From: Hathewaya histolytica
GTDB taxonomy: Bacteria > Bacillota > Clostridia > Clostridiales > Clostridiaceae
Assembly (NCBI RefSeq): GCF_901482605.1
Contig: NZ_LR590481.1
Coordinates: 1,240,001-1,304,000 of the forward strand
DNA: 64,000 nt
Reading direction: 5' to 3'
Notes under the pieces: model-generated
The model's database searches: none
What the model saw: only the letters and a program-made list of their open reading frames with translations
Told to the model about the DNA's origin: nothing
Translations under genes and position numbers: made by a program
Shown: positions 1 to 9,436 of the stretch, in pieces
Layout of the letters: every line of letters begins with the position of its first letter
How positions within the stretch are numbered: position 1 is the first letter of the stretch

Positions 1-1415
1 TAATATATATATATTGATCTTTTAGGTATTTTGGAAATATAATCTTTTACTACATTTTTTAATCCACTTTTAATATCTGAAAGAAGATTATCTCTCTCAT
101 CTATTATAGATATAATTTTAATTCTTCTTTCTTCACAATCATCCATAGCATTTCGTACCTTATTTAATTTTTCTTCGTACTCATCTTCAATACGATTAAG
201 TATTTTATCACTTTGGTATGATATTTTATTTAACATACGTTTCTTTATTTCATTTATTCTTTTTGTAAAAGGTAGATAACTATATTCTTTTATAAATTGT
301 CTCTGAATTTCCTTATATGTAAATAATACAAATTCATTTACTTTAAAATCTTCTTTAGGAATATAGTGATACTCTATATATATTAAATATCTAGAAAGTA
401 AACTTTTAAATTCTAAAGAGGATTTAAAGGAGGAAGCCATGGTTATTATATCAGCATGGGTATTGTCGTTATTATTCATGTAATTTGGAGAATTTTCGAT
501 TATTGTAGATAACTTTTCATGAGGAGAGTTTAATTTAAGTTTTTTACCTATATTCTTACCTAGAACTTTAAAAGCGAAATCTTCAAAGGTAGTTTGAATT
601 ACATTTTCTACCCCTAACTCTGGAAGAACCTCCGATATATAGCTTAAGAAAAAGCTATTAGGGGCTATTATCATAAAGTTTTCGGGCTTTAAAGTTTTTT
701 CATAGTGATACATAAGATAAGCAATTCTATGTAATGCTATAGTAGTTTTCCCCCCTCCAGCAGCACCTTGAACTATAAGAGGGTTCCACATGGGAGCTCT
801 AATTACTTTATTTTGTTCAGTTTGAATTGTAGATACGATATCTTTTAACCTATTATCTTTATTTGAACCTAATGCAGCTTGAAGGAAATCATCATTAGTA
901 GTTATATCTATATCAAATATCTCTTCTAGCTTAGCATTTTCTATAGTGTACTGTCTTTTTAATGATATTTTACCTGAAATTTCTCCATCGGGACACTTGT
1001 AACTAGATTCACCTAATCTCCCTTCATAATATAGATTTGCTATAGGAGAGCGCCAATCTATAATTAGAAATTCTTCGGTATCTTCATTCAAAAGGGACAT
1101 TTTCCCAATATAGTATCTACCAAGTTTATTTGCTCCATCTTCTCTAAAATCAACTCTAGCAAAATAAGGTTTATTAAGACTTTTACTTATATTTTTAAGT
1201 CTACTTTCCATACTCCCTTGTAGTGTTTCATTTATTATTAATTCATTAAATTGTTCTGAATTATCTGAGTTATAATGTGTTTTGCTATAGTCAAGATACT
1301 CATCAATTTGTTTCTTTCTTTTATTTATAATTTCATCAAAGTGCTTTAAGTAGTCAATGGTTAAAGATAGTCTTTTTGATTCATTTTCATAGTCAGGATG
1401 ATTAAGGGCAGACAT
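1..1415 (-). CDS. helD: HelD-like UvrD/Rep-family helicase, 5' part only
   Basis: Translating the minus strand from the ATG at 1415 gives an open frame to the left edge (about 471 codons), behind a GGAGG ribosome site. It contains QGAAGGGKTTIALHRIAYLM, a superfamily 1 Walker A motif with the HelD-type sequence around it, preceded by a long charged coiled N-terminus (KRRKQIDEYLDYSK-like) and a WRSPIANLYYEGRLG segment typical of the family. HelD proteins release stalled RNA polymerase from DNA. Family members are about 700-770 residues, so roughly the last third lies outside the window. The gene is transcribed divergently from dacF. Function is by family resemblance only. Confidence 0.85.
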   Translation of the reverse strand, partial: MSALNHPDYENESKRLSLTIDYLKHFDEIINKRKKQIDEYLDYSKTHYNSDNSEQFNELIINETLQGSMESRLKNISKSLNKPYFARVDFREDGANKLGRYYIGKMSLLNEDTEEFLIIDWRSPIANLYYEGRLGESSYKCPDGEISGKISLKRQYTIENAKLEEIFDIDITTNDDFLQAALGSNKDNRLKDIVSTIQTEQNKVIRAPMWNPLIVQGAAGGGKTTIALHRIAYLMYHYEKTLKPENFMIIAPNSFFLSYISEVLPELGVENVIQTTFEDFAFKVLGKNIGKKLKLNSPHEKLSTIIENSPNYMNNNDNTHADIITMASSFKSSLEFKSLLSRYLIYIEYHYIPKEDFKVNEFVLFTYKEIQRQFIKEYSYLPFTKRINEIKKRMLNKISYQSDKILNRIEDEYEEKLNKVRNAMDDCEERRIKIISIIDERDNLLSDIKSGLKNVVKDYISKIPKRSIYIY

Positions 1416-1652
1416 ATTTTTTCCTCCATACTTAAAATTTTATTAGTAAAATTAATTATTTTAATAGGACTGAGGAATATTATGGGTTATATCTATTTTA
1501 TTATAAATCTCTCAAAAAGTGAAATTTAATTTAATGTGGTTAAGATAATTATTTGGTAATAAATTGTTATATATAATATTAAAAGTTTTTGTGATAATAT
1601 TAAGGCTTTTTGGTAAAAATAAAATTGTAAATCAAAGTCGGGAGGATTAAAC

Positions 1653-2846
1653 ATGAAAAGAAAAAAATTTTTAGCCTTAGTATTAACTATTATATTTATA
1701 ATGCCATTATTTTCCACTAAAGTACTAGCATTAGATAAAGAAAAAGATAAGAAACCATCTACAGAAAGTCAGAATTTAGATGTTGAAGCAAAATCTGCTC
1801 TATTAATAGAACCAACTACAGGAAAAGTCCTATTTGAAAAAAATAAGGATGAGCAATATGCACCTGCCTCAGTTACAAAGGTGATGACTATGCTTTTAAC
1901 TATGGAAGCTGTTGATAGTGGTAAAATAAAGCTAAGTGATAAGGTTACTGTAAGTGAGAATGCTAAAAAAATGGGTGGAAGTACAATGTTATTAGATACT
2001 GGAGAGGTTAGAACTGTAGAAGAATTATTAAAGGGTGTTGCTATTGCATCGGGAAATGATGCGGCTGTAGCTCTTTCTGAATATTTAAGTGGTAGTGAAG
2101 ATGCCTTTGTAGGTGAGATGAATAAGCGTGCAAAAGAATTAGGTATGAATAAAACTACCTTTAAAAATTGTACTGGACTTCCTAAGGAAGGTCATATATC
2201 TTCAGCATATGATATATCTTTAATGTCTAGAGAATTACTTAAACATCCTAAAATTTTAAAATATACAGGTACTTATATGGAAACAGTTTCTGAAGGAAGA
2301 AAGTCACCCATTTCCCTTGTGAATCATAATAAATTGGTTAGATTTTTTAATGGATGTGATGGACTGAAAACAGGATATACTGAGGAAGCTAAGTACTGTA
2401 TTTCTGCTACAGCAGTAAAAAATAATGTTAGAATGTTGTCTGTAATAATGGGAGCACCTACTTATAAGATAAGAAATAAGGATGCATCTGCCCTTATGAA
2501 TTATGGATTTTCAAAGTTTGAATTTAAAAATATACTTAAAAAAGGTGCTGAAGTTGAAAAAGTTGTATTTAATAAAAAAGGTGATAAGTTTTTAATTGCA
2601 CGTGCAAAAGATGAATTTTATTTACCTTTAGAAAGAGGTAAGGGAAACAAAGTGGAAAAGAAAATAGTCATTGATAAGGACAGAAAACAATATAAAAGAG
2701 GAGAAGTTATAGGTTATTGTGAGATTTTAATTGATGGAAGATCTGTTAAAAAGATAGATATATATTCAGATAGAGATATCAAGGTAGGACACTTCTTTAG
2801 TGATTTAAAAGATAATTTAAGTCAAATATTTGATAATGCAGTATAA
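1653..2846 (+). CDS. dacF: D-alanyl-D-alanine carboxypeptidase (DacF/PBP5 type)
   Basis: Low-molecular-weight penicillin-binding protein that removes the terminal D-Ala from peptidoglycan stem peptides outside the membrane. A signal peptide (about residues 1-26, ending VLA) precedes the S11 peptidase domain. All three active-site motifs are visible: S73-V-T-K76, S133-G-N135 and K239-T-G241. The C-terminal about 120 residues match the PBP5 C-terminal domain, and the last helix is amphipathic, as needed for membrane association. Start: GGGAGG 8 bases before the ATG. The neighbouring scpA, scpB and ytfJ genes resemble the Bacillus dacB/dacF-scpAB neighbourhood, so a sporulation role (cortex maturation) is plausible but not shown. 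Its terminator is split by the downstream IS element. Confidence 0.93.
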   Translation: MKRKKFLALVLTIIFIMPLFSTKVLALDKEKDKKPSTESQNLDVEAKSALLIEPTTGKVLFEKNKDEQYAPASVTKVMTMLLTMEAVDSGKIKLSDKVTVSENAKKMGGSTMLLDTGEVRTVEELLKGVAIASGNDAAVALSEYLSGSEDAFVGEMNKRAKELGMNKTTFKNCTGLPKEGHISSAYDISLMSRELLKHPKILKYTGTYMETVSEGRKSPISLVNHNKLVRFFNGCDGLKTGYTEEAKYCISATAVKNNVRMLSVIMGAPTYKIRNKDASALMNYGFSKFEFKNILKKGAEVEKVVFNKKGDKFLIARAKDEFYLPLERGKGNKVEKKIVIDKDRKQYKRGEVIGYCEILIDGRSVKKIDIYSDRDIKVGHFFSDLKDNLSQIFDNAV

Positions 2847-2926
2847 AGTATATAAAAAAGAGCTTGATTATTCGGAGACCACTGAAAAACTTATAGTTTT
2901 TCGGGGGTTTACTTTTTACATAATTT

Positions 2927-2974
2927 AAAAGACTCAAGTTTATACCATTTTGTGGTATGAGCTTGAGTCTTTTT
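2927..2974. terminator. Subterminal hairpin of the IS, next to transposase 3' end
   Basis: AAAAGACTCAAG pairs with CTTGAGTCTTTTT, with a nested ATACCA/TGGTAT stem. Runs of A and T on both sides let it act as a terminator in both directions. It ends the transposase transcript on the minus strand and could also stop reading-in from dacF. Confidence 0.7.
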
Positions 2975-3001
2975 GTATTATTAAACCCTAATCGGGTATA
3001 T

Positions 3002-4465
3002 TTACTGATTGCTTAGAGTCAATATTCTCTTCAAGTTTACAGCAAAAATGGTCAATGCACCTTGCATTTGCATGCCAACAAGACCTGCGGCTGACGCAAC
3101 ATCATACCCATGTCTATGTTTCATTTCACTATTTTTAGCTTCAATTTTATATCTCTCTTTTGATTTTTCTTTAAAAAAATCAGTTTCTTGAAATTCAATA
3201 TGTTTTTGATGCGTATTCGTTTTGATTGAAACTGAGTATGATTTAGTTTTAGCACCTTCTTTATAGCACCCTTGTTTTAAAGGGCAACACTGACACTTTT
3301 TAACATCAAAAAAATAAGAAATTACTGTACCTAGTCCATCTTTGGCATGTTTTTTAGGTCTAGTACTAGTTTTCTTAGTACTCATATGGCCAGCTTCACA
3401 CGCATACATATCTGCATCTTTATTATATTCAAACTTCGTTTTAGTTTGTCTTTTGTTACCATGAGATACTGATTTACTAAGCTTTGCAATTAGATTTTTT
3501 TCACTTTCATTTACATATTCTATATTTTCTTTTTCTGAATAAGCTGCATCTCCAATAATATTTTCTATGTTTAAGCCAGAGGCTTCGCTCTTTTCAATAA
3601 GTGATTTTAGTTGTTTTCCATCGTGTTTTTCTCCCGAAGTAACTACAGCAGCAGTAATAATACGTTCCTCAGTCATTGCAATATGAGTTTTATACCCAAA
3701 GAAAGATGTATCAGCAGTTTTGTGTCCAACTTTTGCGTCAGCATCTTTAGAGAATGACAAAACCTCTAAATCATCTTCGATTGTTTCTTTTAATAAATTT
3801 AATTTTTCTTTTACAGCTGGATAACTTGAAATGACCTCTTCTTTTTCAATAACTGATATAAGTTTTTGACAATACTCTATTTCATCCTCAAGAAGACCGT
3901 TGTTAACTTTATTAGGAAACCTTGCTTTCATTGACTCATCAATGTTATAAACTGACTTTCGAAGTTTTTTAGATTGTTCAATTAAAACTTCCCTAGGTGT
4001 TTTTTGATTGTATCTAGCTTTGGTATGAGTTGAATCAACAATAATTGATTTTGATTTTATAATTTCCTTTTCCAATGCTATTTCTACGGTTTTAGAAATT
4101 AGCATGTCCATTAGATTAGTGTCCTTTAAGCGTAGCTTTCTAAATTTAGTTAAAGAACTTGGATTAATTACATCCTCCTCCGGAGCCATATCTAAGAAAT
4201 ATTTAAAAGACATATCATATTTAGAGCGTTCAACAACATCTACATCAGAAATATTGAAAATAGTTTTTAGTAAAAGATATTTAAACATTCTTATTGGGTC
4301 AATCGCTCCGCGACCGTTATTATTGCAATATGTAGAAACTAATTCATCGTAGATGAATGAGAAATCTACCATTTCTTTAATCCTTCTCAACATATTATCT
4401 TTAGGGATAATCCTATCATATATATCACCATATTCGCTTAATATCATCTTTTGATGCATTAACAT
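3002..4465 (-). CDS. IS1182-family DDE transposase
   Basis: 487-residue transposase that would catalyse movement of its own element. The N-terminal DUF772-type domain (about residues 45-120, including the GRGAIDPIRMFKYLLLK stretch) is followed by the DDE core: VDSTHTKARY holds the first Asp, GDAAYSEKENIEY the second, and the acidic residue near EAKNSEMKHRHGYD would be the Glu. A Cys cluster (CQCCPLKQGC) lies between the second Asp and the Glu, as in other IS1182 proteins. Start: GGTGAT 4 bases before the ATG. The frame is full length and undamaged, so the copy may be active. It is the only gene in the element. Confidence 0.93.
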   Translation of the reverse strand: MLMHQKMILSEYGDIYDRIIPKDNMLRRIKEMVDFSFIYDELVSTYCNNNGRGAIDPIRMFKYLLLKTIFNISDVDVVERSKYDMSFKYFLDMAPEEDVINPSSLTKFRKLRLKDTNLMDMLISKTVEIALEKEIIKSKSIIVDSTHTKARYNQKTPREVLIEQSKKLRKSVYNIDESMKARFPNKVNNGLLEDEIEYCQKLISVIEKEEVISSYPAVKEKLNLLKETIEDDLEVLSFSKDADAKVGHKTADTSFFGYKTHIAMTEERIITAAVVTSGEKHDGKQLKSLIEKSEASGLNIENIIGDAAYSEKENIEYVNESEKNLIAKLSKSVSHGNKRQTKTKFEYNKDADMYACEAGHMSTKKTSTRPKKHAKDGLGTVISYFFDVKKCQCCPLKQGCYKEGAKTKSYSVSIKTNTHQKHIEFQETDFFKEKSKERYKIEAKNSEMKHRHGYDVASAAGLVGMQMQGALTIFAVNLKRILTLSNQ

Positions 4466-4509
4466 AAAATCACCTGCTTAAATTAGTAATATAAAAATTA
4501 TACTAAAAA

Positions 4510-4549
4510 ATAGACATAACATCTACACAAACTGTAGTGTTATGTCTAT
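4510..4549. terminator. Subterminal hairpin of the IS, upstream of transposase
   Basis: ATAGACATAACA pairs with TGTTATGTCTAT around an inner CTACA/TGTAG stem. It lies between the IS end and the transposase start, where such a hairpin would block transcription entering the element. There is no U run, so insulation is an inference. Confidence 0.5.
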
Positions 4550-4629
4550 TAAGATTAGGAGGGTACTTTTTCAGTACCCTCGATTATTCGAGCTCTTTTT
4601 TATATTATTTTAAAATCAATTTTAATTTC

Positions 4630-4659
4630 TTGAAGTTAAAGGTAATAAGGTGATATAAT
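4630..4659 (+). promoter_or_regulatory. Vegetative promoter of scpA-scpB
   Basis: TTGAAG and TATAAT are separated by 18 bases, starting about 70 bases before the scpA ATG. It lies just downstream of the IS insertion, so the IS did not separate the promoter from the operon. Confidence 0.65.
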
Positions 4660-4698
4660 TAATATGTTTTAAGTATGCTTTAATATGGAGAGATATAC

Positions 4699-5445
4699 AT
4701 GTCTATAAGTATAAAAATAGAAAATTTTGAAGGTCCTTTTGACCTTTTACTTCATCTTATAAAGAAAAATGAAATGGATATATATGATATTAAAATTTCT
4801 GAAATTACTTCCCAGTACTTATTTTATTTAAATAAAATGCAAGATATGGACCTTGAAGTTACTTCTGAGTTTATAGTTATAGCTGCTACCTTGCTCGAAA
4901 TAAAATCTAGGGAGTTACTACCTAAACTTGAACCAGAGGAAGAAGTAGATGAAGAGAACTCTAAGGAGGAATTAGTTAAGAAGTTAATTGAGTATAATAA
5001 GTTTAAAGAAGTTGCAAAAATTTTAAAGGATAGAGAAAATAATGAAGGTATATTATATTCTAAGCGTCCAGAGATTATAGAAGAAAAAAAAGAGCTAGAT
5101 TTAAAAGAGCTCTTAAAAAATGTAACATTACTTAAGTTGTATAATATATTCAGTGAATTAATGAACACATACTACAATAAGCAAAATACCGGTAATAGGG
5201 TACCTAAACAAATATCTATAGATAAATATAGGATTGAAGATAAAATGAATTACTTACAAGAGGTTTTTATAAATAAAAGGAGAGCAATTTTTTCAGAAGT
5301 TGTGTTTAGTTGTGAAAGTAAAATAGAAGTTATTGTAACCTTTTTAGCTATGTTAGAACTAATAAGATTAAAAAAATTGAGGGTTGTACAAGATAATAAT
5401 TTTACAGAGATATTTATGGAAGGGGTATCATATAGTGGAAATTAA
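4699..5445 (+). CDS. scpA: Segregation and condensation protein A
   Basis: Kleisin subunit of the SMC-ScpAB condensin complex. ScpA bridges the SMC head domains and works with ScpB to compact and separate sister chromosomes. The N-terminus has the family signature FEGPFDLLLHLIKKNEMDIY (residues 8-27), and the C-terminal winged helix includes FLAMLELIRLKKLRVVQ. The 248-residue length is normal. A GGAGAG ribosome site precedes the ATG. Its last 11 bases overlap scpB, indicating translational coupling. Confidence 0.95.
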   Translation: MSISIKIENFEGPFDLLLHLIKKNEMDIYDIKISEITSQYLFYLNKMQDMDLEVTSEFIVIAATLLEIKSRELLPKLEPEEEVDEENSKEELVKKLIEYNKFKEVAKILKDRENNEGILYSKRPEIIEEKKELDLKELLKNVTLLKLYNIFSELMNTYYNKQNTGNRVPKQISIDKYRIEDKMNYLQEVFINKRRAIFSEVVFSCESKIEVIVTFLAMLELIRLKKLRVVQDNNFTEIFMEGVSYSGN

Positions 5446-6004
5446 TGAAGGGCAGATAGAAATAAGAGAAGCGAGCAATAGGGACAGATACTTTTCTATA
5501 ATTGAATCACTACTTTTTGTTGCAGGAGATCCTTTGAGTATAGATACTCTAGCAGATGTTCTAGAATGCAGTAAAACATTTGCAAGTAAGTTAATGGATG
5601 AATTCATAAGTTTATATGAAGAGGAGAATAGAGGTTTAAAACTAATTAAATTACAAAATAACTATCAACTAGTTACTAAAGGAGAAAATTCCCATTACAT
5701 ACAAAGACTTTTAAGAACTAATACAAGACAATCATTATCTCAAGCGTCTTTAGAGGTTTTAGCTATAATTTCCTATAAACAACCTATAACAAGGATTGAA
5801 ATTGATGAAATTAGAGGGGTAAAGAGTGATAGGGCAATAAGTACCCTTTTAGAAAAGCAATTGATTAAAGAGAATGGACGTAAGGATATGCCTGGAAGAC
5901 CAATATTATATTGTACCACTACTGAATTTTTAAAGTATTTTGAATTAGAAGATTTAAATGAATTACCTAATATTGAGGAGATAAGCTTTGATTTAGAAAA
6001 TTAA
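5435..6004 (+). CDS. scpB: Segregation and condensation protein B
   Basis: Partner of ScpA in the SMC complex; dimerises through winged-helix domains. The recognisable region starts at YFSIIESLLFVAGDPLSID and includes SQASLEVLAIISYKQPITR, a hallmark of the family. A longer frame opens at 5384, but the GTG at 5435 has a well-placed GGAAGGGG and gives the usual length (189 residues), so it is preferred. The overlap with scpA implies coupled translation. The gene ends at a bidirectional terminator shared with ytfJ. Confidence 0.95.
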   Translation: MEINEGQIEIREASNRDRYFSIIESLLFVAGDPLSIDTLADVLECSKTFASKLMDEFISLYEEENRGLKLIKLQNNYQLVTKGENSHYIQRLLRTNTRQSLSQASLEVLAIISYKQPITRIEIDEIRGVKSDRAISTLLEKQLIKENGRKDMPGRPILYCTTTEFLKYFELEDLNELPNIEEISFDLEN

Positions 6005-6006
6005 CT

Positions 6007-6032
6007 GCCCGTAATTATTTTAAATTACGGGC
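6007..6032. terminator. Bidirectional terminator between scpB and ytfJ
   Basis: GCCCGTAATT pairs perfectly with AATTACGGGC across a 6-base loop, followed by T-rich sequence on both strands. It separates two convergent operons. Confidence 0.85.
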
Positions 6033-6041
6033 TTCATTTTA

Positions 6042-6527
6042 TTAATTTTTGTGTTTATATTCTTTGTTTTTATCTTTTTTACAGTAGGACTCAGTATTTT
6101 CATCACATTCATATTTCTTTTTAGAATTTTGAGTACATTGCTTTTCTTTTTTATCTCCACACATATCTTTTATAATTTCTAAAAGTTGCGGTACGGAATC
6201 TATAATTCTATCCGCCGTAGTTTCAGAATTTAAAGGAATCATTCTAAATTTATTTTCTTTTATAATTAGAAAAGCTACTGGTTTTACTGATAAGCCACCA
6301 CCTGAACCTCCACCAAAGGGAAACTCATCGGTATTATTTTCATTTTCATAAGCATTTGGAAATTCTGTTCCTGCTGAAGCAAAACCCATGGAAACTTTTG
6401 ATACAGGGATAATAGTACTGCCGTCACTTGTTGTAAAAGCGTCACCCACTATAGTATTCACATCTACTAAACTTTTTAAATTTTCCATAGTGTTCTTTAA
6501 TAAGTTATCGATTGGATGATTATTCAT
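6042..6527 (-). CDS. ytfJ: Sporulation protein YtfJ (GerW family)
   Basis: 161 residues matching the GerW/YtfJ spore protein family: an N-terminal IDNLLKNTMENLKSLVDVNTIVGDAF segment, TSDGSTIIPVSKVSMGFASAG, and the Gly-rich FPFGGGSGGGLSVKPVAFLII. In Bacillus the family member is needed for normal spore germination. The tail after residue 125 is unusually charged and Cys-containing (CGDKKEKQCTQ). It overlaps the upstream DUF2953 gene by 8 bases, so the two form an operon. Confidence 0.92.
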   Translation of the reverse strand: MNNHPIDNLLKNTMENLKSLVDVNTIVGDAFTTSDGSTIIPVSKVSMGFASAGTEFPNAYENENNTDEFPFGGGSGGGLSVKPVAFLIIKENKFRMIPLNSETTADRIIDSVPQLLEIIKDMCGDKKEKQCTQNSKKKYECDENTESYCKKDKNKEYKHKN

Positions 6528-7026
6528 TTAAAGACCTCCTAGCTTTGTCTTCCTTAGAATTAAATAAAAGTTTTACTAATATATATATAATCTTTACTAG
6601 GCTTAAATAAATTATACATTTAATATTAAATTCCAATTTATTATGGTTATAATCTGGGGTAATATTTATTTTATTATGGTTATTTTGTTTAAATTTTATA
6701 TATTGAGATAAATATAATAAAATGGAATTTAAAGCACCACATAATACACCATAAAGTATGGCAGTCTCAAAAGCATCATCTAATCCGTAATTTAAAGATA
6801 GGTCTAAGCTAGCCTTTGTTTTTCTTTTTTTAAAATAAGAGAATTTGTTATGTTTAAGATTACTTAATTTAAACGTATTTTTAGAAGTAAGTTTTTTCTT
6901 ATTTACATTAATATTATAAATATAAACAGATAGCTTTTTTTCTATAAAAAGGATAGATATTTTTAAAGGGATAGGGAAAAATATAATAAAAATAAGTATT
7001 GAGATTATTATAATAAAGTATTTCAT
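6520..7026 (-). CDS. DUF2953 membrane protein
   Basis: 168 residues. A hydrophobic N-terminal segment (IIIISILIFIIFFPIPLKIS) is followed by a basic region and two more hydrophobic stretches. Genes of this type usually precede ytfJ in clostridia, and the order here is the same. The family (DUF2953) has no known function; co-transcription with ytfJ suggests a sporulation role. The protein is rich in Asn and Lys, as expected for this genome. Confidence 0.75.
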   Translation of the reverse strand: MKYFIIIISILIFIIFFPIPLKISILFIEKKLSVYIYNINVNKKKLTSKNTFKLSNLKHNKFSYFKKRKTKASLDLSLNYGLDDAFETAILYGVLCGALNSILLYLSQYIKFKQNNHNKINITPDYNHNKLEFNIKCIIYLSLVKIIYILVKLLFNSKEDKARRSLNE

Positions 7027-7120
7027 AACTTCCTCCGCAATTTCTTAACCTTTTACTTATTCTATCCACTTATTTCTTTTTTATAATTGAGTCTCAATAT
7101 ATACTTTAAGAGGTGATTTA

Positions 7121-8275
7121 ATGAAGGGAATTAAACATAGAACTTATATGTTTGCTATGGTTTTTATTATCAATTTGACATTAAATGCAAATGTAGTAAA
7201 TGCCATGCATACAGTAAATATAAGTACAACAAAAAACGATAAAATTTCAAAAAATATAAATGTAAATGCAAGAAGTGCTATAGCTATAGACAAAGATACT
7301 GGAATAGTATTATATGAAAAAAGTGCTTATGATATTATTTCCATGGCAAGTACTACAAAAATAATGACGGCTTTAGTAGCCATAGATCATGGAGAATTAG
7401 ATAAGAAGATTACTATATCTAAAAGAGCTGCTAAGATTAAAGGTTCTACAGTAAAGTATAAAGAAGGTGAACAAATAACTTTAAAAGAACTTTTATATGG
7501 ACTTATGTTTAAATCCGGAAACGATGCAGCTATTGCAATTGCGGAGGGAATTTCAGGTTCTGTGGAAGAATTTTTAAAGCTAATGAATGAAGAAGCTATT
7601 AAATTAGGAACTTTAAACACACATTTTGAGTCTCCACACGGGTTAGATAGTGAAAATCACTATACAACTTCTTATGACCTTGCTCTTATTACTGCTGCGG
7701 CGAAGAAAAATCAAGTTTTTGATAAGATAGTTAGTAGTAAAGAAATTAAAAAAGATGATGAAAATTTTACTAGAGATTATAACAATATAAATAAACTTCT
7801 ATATAGTATAGATGATTGTACAGGAGTTAAGACAGGATATACGGGGAAAGCTGGAAAATGTTTAGTTTCTTCCTTTAAGGCAAATGGAAGAGAGATTATA
7901 GTTGTAACTTTAAATTGTACTCCAAGGTGGAAAGAAAGTAAGAAAATTTATGAATATGTAAAGAATAATTTTAATCAAGTAAATGTTAAACGTAAGGGTG
8001 ATACAGTTGGGAGAATTAAAGACAAAAAAGGTAAAGAAATCCCAATTTATATAAAAGAAGATATTTGTTTACCTATAAAAAAAGGCGAGACATATAATTA
8101 TAGAGTAGAGATAAAACCTGATAACTTAATAGATAGTAATATAAATAAAGATAGTATACTAGGGACATATAAGGTATTTAAGGAGAATAAAGAAGTATAT
8201 AGTGTAAATATTTTTAATAAGGAAAGCGTGCAAAATGAGAAAACCTTTTTAGAAAGATTAAAAGACAAAATTTAA
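7121..8275 (+). CDS. dacB: D-alanyl-D-alanine carboxypeptidase (second copy)
   Basis: Second S11-family penicillin-binding protein, 384 residues, with a signal peptide ending near residue 29. Active-site motifs are S77-T-T-K80, S132-G-N134 and K237-T-G239. It trims D-Ala from peptidoglycan; the position next to ytfJ suggests, but does not prove, a spore-cortex role like Bacillus DacB. It is clearly diverged from the copy at 1653-2846, so this is not a recent duplication. A GAGGTGA ribosome site precedes the ATG, and the gene ends in its own terminator. The symbol is assigned by position and class only. Confidence 0.88.
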   Translation: MKGIKHRTYMFAMVFIINLTLNANVVNAMHTVNISTTKNDKISKNINVNARSAIAIDKDTGIVLYEKSAYDIISMASTTKIMTALVAIDHGELDKKITISKRAAKIKGSTVKYKEGEQITLKELLYGLMFKSGNDAAIAIAEGISGSVEEFLKLMNEEAIKLGTLNTHFESPHGLDSENHYTTSYDLALITAAAKKNQVFDKIVSSKEIKKDDENFTRDYNNINKLLYSIDDCTGVKTGYTGKAGKCLVSSFKANGREIIVVTLNCTPRWKESKKIYEYVKNNFNQVNVKRKGDTVGRIKDKKGKEIPIYIKEDICLPIKKGETYNYRVEIKPDNLIDSNINKDSILGTYKVFKENKEVYSVNIFNKESVQNEKTFLERLKDKI

Positions 8276-8290
8276 ACTTTTGTAGAGTAT

Positions 8291-8325
8291 AAAAAGATGT
8301 AATTTTAATTACATCTTTTTATACT
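8291..8325 (+). terminator. Terminator after second carboxypeptidase
   Basis: AAAAGATGTAATT pairs with AATTACATCTTTT and is followed by a T-rich run. Confidence 0.85.
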
Positions 8326-8428
8326 TTTTTTATGTATTTAATAAAGTTGAATTTATAGAGAATTAAATGTAACAAATTAATGGTAAGTAAAATATTTTAA
8401 TAGTATAGTACGGAATGGAGGAAAGTAT

Positions 8429-9436
8429 ATGAGTTTTGAACCATTCGAGTGTATAGATGGAGGGACAGAATTTTGCCCATGTCATTTGGGCGAAACTGGC
8501 AATTGTATACAATGTAGACTTTTACAAAAGGATAATGAATGTAATTGTTCTAATTGGAAAGGAGTATGTATATATCAAGAACTTAAATGGAACAATGGTG
8601 TAGCAAAGAATGGTAGAAAATATTTCCAGGGAATTATTACTGAAAAAGTATCTCCTAATGAAGACTTATTCATAATAGTAGTAAAAACTGATCCTTACTT
8701 AGTTAGAAATCTAACTTCAGTAGGAAGTTTTGTGTTTTTAAAGAGTGTTGAAGATAGAAATTACTTTGATTCACCTATATCTATTATGGATATTAATACA
8801 CAAGATAATGAGCTAACATTAGCTATAGAAATTAAAGGTGTTAAAACTTATCGATTAAATGAATTAAAAAAGGGAGATAAACTTTTAGTAAAGGGGCCTT
8901 ACTGGAATGGAGTACTTGGACTTAGACATATTAAAAATCAAAAAGGAGGAAATTGTATCTTAATTTCAAGGGGGATAGGACAAGCGCCACTTATACCTAT
9001 ATTAAAAGACTTATACAATAAAGGGAATAAGGTGACGGTTATTATAGATAACGGAAGATATCCCAATTCTTTTATAACAGAATATTTAAATAGATATGCA
9101 AGTGAAGTACATTATATAAATACATTTGAACGTGGAAAAATTACAGAAGATTTTAGACAGTTCTTAATAAATAAATTAGAGGAAAATAAAGTATCCCTAG
9201 TTCATTCATCCTGTGCAGATATTTTAAACTATGACATTATGAAGGTTGTTGAAGAAGTAAATAAAACACAGATAGACAATTTTACCAATTATACCTGTTG
9301 CAATAACACTAAAATGTGTTGTGGAGAGGGGATTTGTGGATGTTGCACAAGAAAAAATAACGATCACAAGCTTAGAAGGCTTTGTAAGATGCAAACAGAT
9401 CCCAAATATGTTCTTGAGGGGAGGAGATTATTTTGA
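8429..9436 (+). CDS. Sulfide/dihydroorotate dehydrogenase-like FAD/NAD-binding protein
   Basis: 335-residue electron-transfer flavoprotein related to PyrK/SudB. It has an N-terminal Cys cluster (CPCHLGETGNCIQC and CNCSNWKGVC), a ferredoxin-reductase-type FAD barrel, a NAD-binding segment (ILISRGIGQAPLIPILKDLY), and a C-terminal Cys-rich site (CCGEGICGCC) that fits a [2Fe-2S] cluster. It would pass electrons between NAD(P)H and a partner. The partner is very likely the FAD oxidoreductase that starts within its last codons (4-base overlap). The substrate cannot be told from sequence. Confidence 0.85.
   Translation: MSFEPFECIDGGTEFCPCHLGETGNCIQCRLLQKDNECNCSNWKGVCIYQELKWNNGVAKNGRKYFQGIITEKVSPNEDLFIIVVKTDPYLVRNLTSVGSFVFLKSVEDRNYFDSPISIMDINTQDNELTLAIEIKGVKTYRLNELKKGDKLLVKGPYWNGVLGLRHIKNQKGGNCILISRGIGQAPLIPILKDLYNKGNKVTVIIDNGRYPNSFITEYLNRYASEVHYINTFERGKITEDFRQFLINKLEENKVSLVHSSCADILNYDIMKVVEEVNKTQIDNFTNYTCCNNTKMCCGEGICGCCTRKNNDHKLRRLCKMQTDPKYVLEGRRLF

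Larger units (their letters stand above)
2875..4581 (-). mobile_element. IS1182-family insertion sequence, complete
   Basis: The element is bounded by a 9-bp direct repeat, GATTATTCG, at 2866-2874 and 4582-4590. Its ends are imperfect inverted repeats: GAGACCACTGAAAAACT at the left and, on the other strand, GAGGGTACTGAAAAAGT at the right. It is 1707 bp and holds one intact DDE transposase gene. Just inside each end lies a strong hairpin (2927-2974 and 4510-4549) that may insulate the transposase from host transcription. Removing the element and one target copy restores a hairpin with AAAAAAGAGCT on one side and AGCTCTTTTTT on the other, so it sits in the terminator behind dacF. Confidence 0.93.
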
